The notes below the pieces were generated by a model that saw only the letters and a list, made by a program, of their open reading frames with translations, searched no databases and was not told the DNA's origin. From Ligula intestinalis (lineage: Eukaryota > Platyhelminthes > Cestoda > Diphyllobothriidea > Diphyllobothriidae), in the NCBI GenBank assembly GCA_036362985.1, contig JAYGXS010000005.1, positions 3,440,267 to 3,504,266 on the forward strand: a stretch of DNA of 64,000 bases, written 5' to 3'. Position numbers and translations under genes: made by a program. How positions within the stretch are numbered: position 1 is the first letter of the stretch; each line of letters starts with the position of its first letter. This document shows, piece by piece, positions 57,100 to 64,000 of the stretch.

Positions 57100-58330
57100 G
57101 TAACAATAAATCTACTAAGCTTCGAAATAACTACGAACTAAGCACACTACAAAATTCGTTGGAACACCGCCAAAATGACCTCAGGAGTTGATCTGCAGAT
57201 AGACAACTGGAGACTGAATACCAGGTGGACAAGGACCACAGACAAGGGCAATCCAATTAATGTATTAGTTTTTGTTTTCAAGAAGGCATTCGATAGTATA
57301 CCACACATGCTTCTTTTACAGAAGATTTGGGATGTGGGAATTCAAAGGAAAATGTTTAAGTACACATTAACATGTTTCCTTGAAAGGAAGAATGTTAAAA
57401 TGAATCAGTAGTTTATTATCTGAGGGGGCAGAGGGTCGTTTGCAAAATCAACCTTGGAATGGACAAAAGTAGCAAAACGTGTAACACAAGGTTTTGTTTT
57501 TGGACCAATTCTTTCCCTAAATTAGAACAATGACTGCCTGAAATACCTAGAATAAATATCTGCCATGTTTGCGGATGACATACAAATATGGGCTGAAGTA
57601 AGTTGCACTGACGACGAAAAAATGTTGCAAACGACCAAAGATAAACTGATTAACTGGTCGTCCACATGGCTTCCTATGTTTAATATATCCAAATATCTGG
57701 TCCTACCCATTAGCCTCAGTCAAAAGGTGTCGCATAAATAGTCATTTTATAAGTGGCACCGTAGTAATAGCGGTGGACTTGAACAAATATCTAGGCATGT
57801 GGACAGCCGCTAACATGATGCCTACAGAGGACTATAAAAAGACAGTTTAGAAGGGACTGGATCAGACAAACGTTTAAAATCTTCCTACCTGAAAGTTTCT
57901 GAAAACTATTTGGTGTCATTATGAGACCACATCTTGATTACAGAATGCTTGGGTAGACACCGTGATTGAGAAAAGTGTGGACCATCTCGAACATGTGTAT
58001 TGGAGGGTGACGAAGATTTTTGAGGTTCTTAGGATTTTACCACACCACGAGAGATTGATAAATCTTGACCAATTTCCCTTGTCCTAGAGGCACATGCAGT
58101 GTAAAGATTAGGCTATCAAGCTAACTGTCTTGCATTGGCTAGCACATGTCAGAATCGGTTCCTGGTATCTGAAGCGAGCGCATAGCCCTGAGCCCCTTGC
58201 CCAATGTCAGGTCATCCACGGGTATGATCTTGGCAAACGCACGAGATGCAAACGTTACGAAGAACTTGAATTAACTTCTCCTATAGCGTATGTCACAGAA
58301 AGTGTTTGGTTTTAACAAACTTCGAACCAG
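57100..58330 (+). mobile_element. LINE reverse transcriptase fragment (copy 4, different family)
   Basis: Plus-strand RT remains: INVLVFVFKKAFDSIPHMLL (about 57260-57320), GFVFGPILSLN (about 57490), MFADDIQIWAE (57565-57600) and KMLQTTKDKLINWSSTWLP. Further pieces LKSSYLKVSE and YDLGKRTRCKRYEELELTS run to 58315. Numerous stops and shifts. It is enclosed by 100-bp inverted repeats and its 3' part is repeated at 59.23 kb. Confidence 0.75.
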
Positions 58331-58525
58331 TCCTAATATTCCATATACCACAGCTAAGTTAAAGTACTTCCACCACTCAACGTTTGTTGGGCTGTGTAAC
58401 GAAATGCAAACCATTTTGAAGTTTTTTATCTGTCCCGCGATTTAAGCTTACCAAAGTTGAGTAACGTGGTAATGACGTGACAATGTGCATGAAATACCTA
58501 CTCGAAAGGTGCGACCATTTGGAAT
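58178..58525. repeat. Direct repeat, first copy (about 340 bp, LINE 3' part)
   Basis: Matches 59227-59556 in the same orientation; shared marks are GCCCTGAGCCC, ATTAACTTCTCCTATAGCGT and CGTTTGTTGGGCTGTG. The first copy continues the LINE copy 4 frame, so the repeat is that element's 3' end. Confidence 0.8.
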
Positions 58526-58859
58526 TTGGAATTAAAATTTTTCCGCGCCGGCACGGCACTATCTGTGCAAAGTTAATTTCGAAAAAAAAAAATTAAAAAA
58601 AAATGACAATATATGCAAGGAGACGAAGAAAGTCGTAAGAATGTCAGCAGAAATTGTCCTCTTGGGGCAACATTTAGCAATGTTTTGCAAGTAATTTTGA
58701 ACTAAAAACGAAAAATTATGGCAGTTAAAAAAAAACTCTTACGGTGAAAATGGAGACAGTGTTCAACGGGCCTCCATGTTCAAAAAGTGTGGAATAGAAA
58801 AAAAAGACTGCTGAGGAAGATAGTAGTAGGAACATAGTAGTAGAGCAGAAAAAGGTGAA

Positions 58860-58960
58860 TAAATAAGTAAATAAATTTTATATTTTAGGCCCGGCGGACC
58901 TCATCATTGCAAACTTAGTGCTGAGGAAAAATAAATACAAAGTTGATAAATGCTGCTCTC
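58860..58960. repeat. Right member of the same inverted repeat
   Basis: Reverse complement of 56996-57095, with few differences. No target duplication was obvious outside the pair, so it may be a repeat inserted twice rather than transposon termini. Confidence 0.7.
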
Positions 58961-59162
58961 CATGATGGTATGATGAAGGTGAGTTGTCAACAAAAATCGC
59001 AGCATTTAAGACTGAGTACTTCCACGTGGCTTCGTTGGATACAGCGGTGGTTAATCAAAAATCTAGGTTCTCGGGGGACCTGTGGCAGTGAGAATAGTTT
59101 CAAGCGGATCTCCTAAATTCCCGAAGGTGCTTTCTCGGAGTCATCGAGAAAGCAGTTTTCCA

Positions 59163-59632
59163 AATCAAACTTGAGGGAAGTCAGATAAAGGTTAACATAT
59201 GTAAATAATGCAAACCAGCTAACCAGCAAGCGTATAGCCCTGAGCCCGTTGCCCAATGCCAGGAAATCTACGGGTTTGATTTTGGGAAACGCACGAGATG
59301 CCAACGTTTCGGAACACTTGAATTAACTTCTCCTATAGCGTATGCCTCAGAGGGTGTTTAGTTTTAACAAACTTCGAACCAGTCCTAATATTCCATATAT
59401 CACAGCTTAGTTAAAGCACTTCCACCACTTAACGTTTGTTGGGCTGTGAAACACAATGCAAACCATTTTGAAGTTTTGGATCTGTCCCGCGATTTAAGCT
59501 TCCCGAAGTTGAGTAATGTGGTAATGATTTGAAATTACTACTCGAAAAGTGTAACCGTTGACAGTTCGCAGTTGAGGGAAGCCACATAAAGATATACATA
59601 CGTTAGTGATTCAAACCAGCGTACCAGCAGAT
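59163..59632. repeat. Direct repeat, second copy, flanked by a further 60-bp direct repeat
   Basis: 59227-59556 repeats 58178-58525. It is bracketed by two related segments, 59163-59228 and 59571-59632 (TTGAGGGAAG... AACCAGC... CCAGCA). The arrangement A-B-A' with B also upstream suggests unequal exchange or a tandem insertion. Confidence 0.7.
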
Positions 59633-59639
59633 AAAAACG

Positions 59640-62600
59640 CGAATATTAAGCCGTCTGTCAGGTATGTTTATGAGTGTGCTTTGAACTTGCTGGGTTCTGA
59701 CGTTTACGATATGTGCTTTGCTGCTTTCAGCACTAACGTTATTGAAAATATCGCAAAGTTACAGTCTAGTGGTAAGCGGTCCCAGCGGCCAAATTAAAAG
59801 GAGCGTGAGATGGACAGAAAGGGGCGAGAAACGCTCATGTTCGCTAACCAGTCCTTTGAAAAAATAAGGGCACCATGTATAAGAACACCTTAACTAGACA
59901 AAGTAAATTAAAAATCCATATGTGTATGGAAGCATCGAAACCTAACGTGTAGTAACATACCGGCGCCAATTGCATCTAGTCGATATTTTAGTTACCATCC
60001 TTGACTATTGATCGTCGCACAGATCCTTTAAGTTAGAATCGAAAAAAACAATTAACAACATTGATTGCAGCAGGAGAAAAGCAATTATAAAAGAAAACCA
60101 CAATTAAGCATAAGCACAAGTAAATTCGTATCTATATTTTAGTAAGCTAATAGTCGGACGCAAAATTTGAAATTGCACTTCGACATTGTAACGTTGTGGT
60201 AAGGGTAATTTTAGATTTCTTATTGTTTTCCTAGTACTAAAAAGCTTGCATGCATAATATCGGATTTTTGCTTGGCCTCAAATTATTAAGACGCCTTTTT
60301 ACACATATAGTTATAAAAATGCTGCGTATTATTGTTTCAATTCAACAAATTTTACTAGCTTAACCCAGGTAGCAGTCTTCCAGGACTCCACTACTTCACT
60401 CTAGCGTAACATGGCCCTTCTTTCTGGGTCTGGTTGGCGGCGGTTACAAATGGTTCTAGCTTCCAGCAATAACCGTACTGCATACTGCTTAGCGTTCCAT
60501 ATGCATATGCAAGCTACACAGGAATGAATCTTTCAGGAAATTTTCTATTGGAGAAGCTATAGCTACATGTATGTGTTCACTTCGTCACCTTATGTCTGTT
60601 AAAGTAAACGAACGATCGGTATGTCTTGTGTCTTGGAGGATTCGGCTGCTTCTTTAGGCACCATTTAGTTAGGGCTTGTTGGCTCCTGCATGTCGATTAC
60701 GATGCGCGATTTCTCACAGAAGAAATGCTAGTAGGACCTAAAATGTTTCGACTTTTTAATAAAGTTCATTAAACCTTGCAAGCTATCTTCGAAGATTTGA
60801 ACATACTATCCACATACCGTCGCCTGCACACATTTGTTTCTGTTTCTGTTGGATTAACTTCACACAGTTGTGTCGAAACTTCTGGAAACGGTGTTAAAGG
60901 GGCGGCTTACTACGTTTTTCTGTGTAAAAGCTTCCGTCTTGCTTGCATCTTAACGAAATCAGATCTTTAATTTGAATTGTTTGCGTTAGAACAAAAAAAA
61001 CCACATCTGTGTCGATTTCTCGGTCTACGTCTTTTTAGAAATCGCTAGCATTTATTATACTTCGGTTGATCTAGAGGTAAGGTAGCATCAAACATGTAGG
61101 TGGACTTGAGATATAGGATCTATCTTCTTCAGACTGTTCGTGCTTTGTCCGATGGACAGAGTGCATGGTGGGGCGTTTTTTGTTATACGTCGTTTCCTGT
61201 TGTATGGACCGGTATGGTTATATTGACTACTATATATGTTACTCCTAAGTAGGCCGTTGTAGCCCTCTGCCTTTATTTGTTTTCGAAGGCCGCAAATTCA
61301 TTTGCATGCTATAGATTGTTATCAATATCTAGCAGGTGGTAGGGGTTTCTGTGAGTCCCGAGAAAATTCATTAAGGCTTCTATGGTGTAGTGGCAAAAAT
61401 TCGATTCCCAGTTGATAAAACACGTAAACGGGAAAAAGGTGGCGTTAAGACGAGAACCATGAGCTGAAGCGTTCCCGCTCTGAAGACGATTAGACGAGAA
61501 AACTACCCAAAACGTCAGAAAAAAATAAACCTCTCCCGGTGAATGCACTTTCTTCTTCTTCTGACTTTTATAGTATCCGTGTATACGCCGAGCTGCTGAT
61601 GAATTGCCGTGAACCATTGCTTTCGGTAAAGAGTAGTCGAATCGATATCTGCCCCAAAGTTGTACAGCTGCGTAGCATATTAACCTTATCTCTAACATAA
61701 AATTCAAATAATAACTCTTGATTCGTCACCTTTTTAAATCTGCGAAGCTGGCTCGGATAAAGTGGTTGAGCTCGTCTCTTGACTCTCACAAATGGTCATT
61801 GTTTGTGAGCTTTAGAGAGCTTCGTGCATACCCAACCTACGTAGGTCAAATTGTTAATAGCTGAATTTATTCCTGGGTTTTGGCACCCAATTTGAGCTCT
61901 TGCGTTTGGTTGTGATGATACTTGAGTTTCTACCTCATAGTCAAGTAAGTTTTTGGTGAGCACTTAGACATTACCTGAGTTCGTCTTACCTATTTTTTCA
62001 ATCTTTCCCGTACTTATAAGCACCCAGTGTGCTGTTTTATCCTGGCATTAAATCATAACTTGACCCCTTCGATTCCTCTCTCTTCAAGCCTTCTCTTTGA
62101 CCGGTAATTTTGTGTTCCTATTTAAATAGACCCGCATAATCTTTTGGGATGTTGGCTGTCCATGCCGTTGGAGTTTTCGATGACGTAGAATTTTCACCCT
62201 CACGTGTGGCTAAGCTTCCGATTGTTGGATTTGCCAGTAGACAGACGGAGACTATATGCGACTTGTTGTTGTCGCTCTTAAAAATTTGGAACGGAACTTA
62301 TTTTTACTTTAGGAAGTCTGACGAGTCAAATAGCAAGATCCAAGTTCTCAGTTGTCGCCTTAACTGCAGAAACCCGCAGCTCCTCTTATACATTACCTTT
62401 TTTAGCTGCTTTACTCCGTGGATTTAAGACTTTCATGACCAGTTCACATATCTGCTTGCACAACCACAGTCTCAACCTCACAGTAATGTCCCAAAGTATT
62501 CTTTGTTTACCTTCAATATTGGCTTAAAGTGTTGAACAAAGTCAAATCCAACTTCTGTAAATTTACTTTCTAAGCTTAAGTCATATTCCAAAAGTTATTT

Positions 62601-62900
62601 TATTGTTTATTTATCCCATAAAGTTGACTACTTAAGATCTCTTCAGAGGCCATCATGTCTTGTTTGTGCTTTTATTGACGCCTAGTAAGCGTTTACACGG
62701 AGGTCAAATAATAATACATTCTTCAAAACTCGCAAATACCTTTTTGTACTTACATTTAGAGGCCGAGACACGGCTTTTACTATCACCTGTCTTACCAGGG
62801 CTTGCGTTTGTGATTTTGGCTTGAATTATGGACAGATAACATGAATGAAGGCGAAAAATCTAGTCACTTTCACCCCATATTTTTTTCTTGAAGGCTGTCG
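59640..62900. other. Intergenic, upstream of EIF2B3
   Basis: Mostly A/T-rich with one solo Penelope-type tail (61.44-61.56 kb). The EIF2B3 promoter must lie in the right part if 62905 is in its first exon, but no element is distinctive. Confidence 0.5.
61440..61562 (+). repeat. Solo Penelope-type tail, family D
   Basis: Single plus-strand copy of the tail found twice at 13.57-14.38 kb. It has CTGAAGA (61480-61486), a potential stem, AAAACGTCAG (61509-61518), then AATAAACCTCTCCCGGTGAA. No protein remnant is visible beside it. Confidence 0.6.
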
Positions 62901-62904
62901 CACT

Positions 62905-63864
62905 ATGCAGGCTGTAATTCTAGCACATCAGGACTCAGTACACCTACGCCAGTTACTTGCTAGCGGTCTCTCCAGTCAGCTACCGCTATCGAAGCACACT
63001 GTTTTATCGAACCTACTAAACGTGTTTCGTTCAGCTGGCATCCTCGACATCATAATCCTCTGTCGACCGAATCAAACGGCACAGCTAGAAAAAGGTCTAT
63101 ACGACTCAAAGACACACTCCTCGGCACGCCTGGCCTTCGTTGAGGTTCCGGCAACTCTCAGTCTCCCGGAATGCATATATCGTATTCGCGATCGCATAAC
63201 CTCACAATATCTCTTTGTGGCCTACGGTGATCTGGCCGTCACCGAATTGAACGTGCGTCGACTCTTTCTCACTATGGTGCGTACACGGGCGTCTGTCGTG
63301 TCTGTCGTGTCACCCTACACCAAAGACCCCAAACTCATGAAGGCCACCCCTCACGACTTACTCGTAGTGGACCAGGTGTCACAACAGCTTGTTATGTATG
63401 TACCCGACGCGGATATGAAGAAACAAGTTCGCTTTCCAAAGCAGGTTTTGGCCTCACACAATCATTTGGTCACATGCTCGGACTACCATGACGTGGGGTT
63501 CTATCTGTTTAACAGTTTTGCGCTCAAGTTACTTGAATGGATCCGGTATGTCTCCCTCCTTCTGCTTTCTTATTCACCTTCTTACGTGCAGAGATGACAG
63601 CGGTGCAAAGAAGAACTTTCTGAAGCATTTGGTTAATGTGGAACAGTACCGCCCCTGTCCGTTTGACACAAACCAACGTAACCTGTTCACTTTGCTGGTG
63701 ATCCACTCTGTCTTCATTTAGTCTGTGGAGATTTTCCGCCAGAGTTGAGGCTTGACGAATCAGAAATTCCTAAATCCCTGAAGGTGAGCACTATTGTACA
63801 CCAGGACAAGGCTGTTTGTCGGAGGTTAGATTCACCAACCAGCTACTTGGAAGCAGTGAAGTTG
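62905..63864 (+). CDS. EIF2B3: Translation initiation factor eIF2B subunit gamma, N-terminal part (exons 1-3)
   Basis: eIF2B is the guanine-nucleotide exchange factor that recharges eIF2 with GTP; gamma forms the catalytic subcomplex with epsilon. Three exons join in frame for 290 codons: 62905-63545, 63592-63677 and 63722-63864, with introns of 46 and 44 nt; a GTAAGT donor at 63865 leads out of the window. The first 215 residues are the nucleotidyltransferase-like domain: MQAVILA at the start, then LPLSKHTVLSNLLNVFRSAG, a VAYGDLAVTELNVRRLF segment (family S-C-D-L-I-T-D) and VGFYLFNSFALKLLEW (family D-x-H-x-Y-x-x-x-x-x-x-x-D-F-L). Human protein is about 450 residues, so the rest, with the left-handed beta-helix repeats, is outside. 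I prefer Met at 62905 over Met at 62845 because MQAVILA aligns with the family start. The glycine-rich G-G-G-S-R loop after the first strand is not present. Confidence 0.8.
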
Positions 63865-64000
63865 GTAAGTATGTATGCATATGTATTGTATGGCACCCTC
63901 AATTTTCACAAACTTCTTAGCTACCGATTTTGTGTTTCTAAATGTTTTCCTAATTGGTTTGTTTTTCGTAAACTTGGTCCGTACGAAAATCAATTATTGC

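Noticed and set aside
63696..63721. A 24-nt intron between TTGCTG and the CTGTGGAG exon in EIF2B3
   Set aside because: Too short to be spliced and it leads to a stop; a 44-nt intron from 63678 restores the frame and family-like sequence.
1..64000. CRISPR arrays, prokaryotic operons, rRNA genes
   Set aside because: No regularly spaced short repeats, no ribosome-binding-site spaced genes, and no rRNA sequence noticed; the window is eukaryotic.

Overview
The window is eukaryotic nuclear DNA from an animal with large, repeat-rich introns and a very low gene density. I infer a flatworm (Platyhelminthes), most likely a tapeworm. The grounds are abundant Penelope-like elements with GIY-YIG endonucleases, a tRNA-headed short element carrying a hammerhead ribozyme (like the Sm-alpha family of schistosomes), CR1-like LINEs, and 44-46 nt micro-introns beside multi-kilobase introns. 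No species can be fixed from the sequence alone.

Only two host genes are recognisable. (1) A minus-strand SLC13/NaDC-type sodium-coupled di/tricarboxylate transporter occupies about 5.2-19.4 kb. I could assemble twelve coding exons (551 codons) in one consistent reading frame through splice sites, including one GC-AG intron; the last short exon was not found and probably lies beyond position 1. (2) At the right edge, the first three visible coding exons of a plus-strand eIF2B gamma subunit (EIF2B3) run from 62.9 kb to 63.86 kb and continue out of the window.

The rest is mostly mobile DNA, usually decayed. Region by region: 2.88-4.24 kb, a TIR element with TA duplication holding nested fold-back repeats; 10.6-11.65 kb, a Penelope fragment in an SLC13 intron; 12.82-13.16 kb, a MITE; 13.57-14.38 kb, a head-to-head pair of Penelope-type ends; 24.25-27.51 kb, a 3.3-kb inverted repeat with arms of about 1 kb; 27.54-28.0 kb, another head-to-head pair; 29.1-30.05 kb, fold-back and direct repeats; 31.5-32.3 kb, a Penelope copy; 34.53-35.19 kb, a pogo/Tigger-like remnant; 35.47-37.89 kb, a nearly full-length Penelope element with reverse transcriptase, GIY-YIG domain and inverted pseudo-LTRs; 38.07-38.8 kb, a Penelope copy; 45.6-46.6 kb, a Penelope copy; 46.95-48.75 kb, a hAT element with a nested inverted pair of ribozyme-bearing SINEs; 49.2-50.6 kb and 52.4-58.3 kb, CR1-like LINE copies.

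The most interesting signal is a complete hammerhead ribozyme at 47727-47786 with canonical core, 2-bp stem III and a bipartite stem I. A degenerate partner lies in inverted orientation beside a tRNA-like pol III head. Penelope-type ends elsewhere in the window carry what look like eroded hammerhead folds in the same position (stem II followed by GAAAC-GTC or variants), which would tie these repeat families to one ribozyme-based replication theme.
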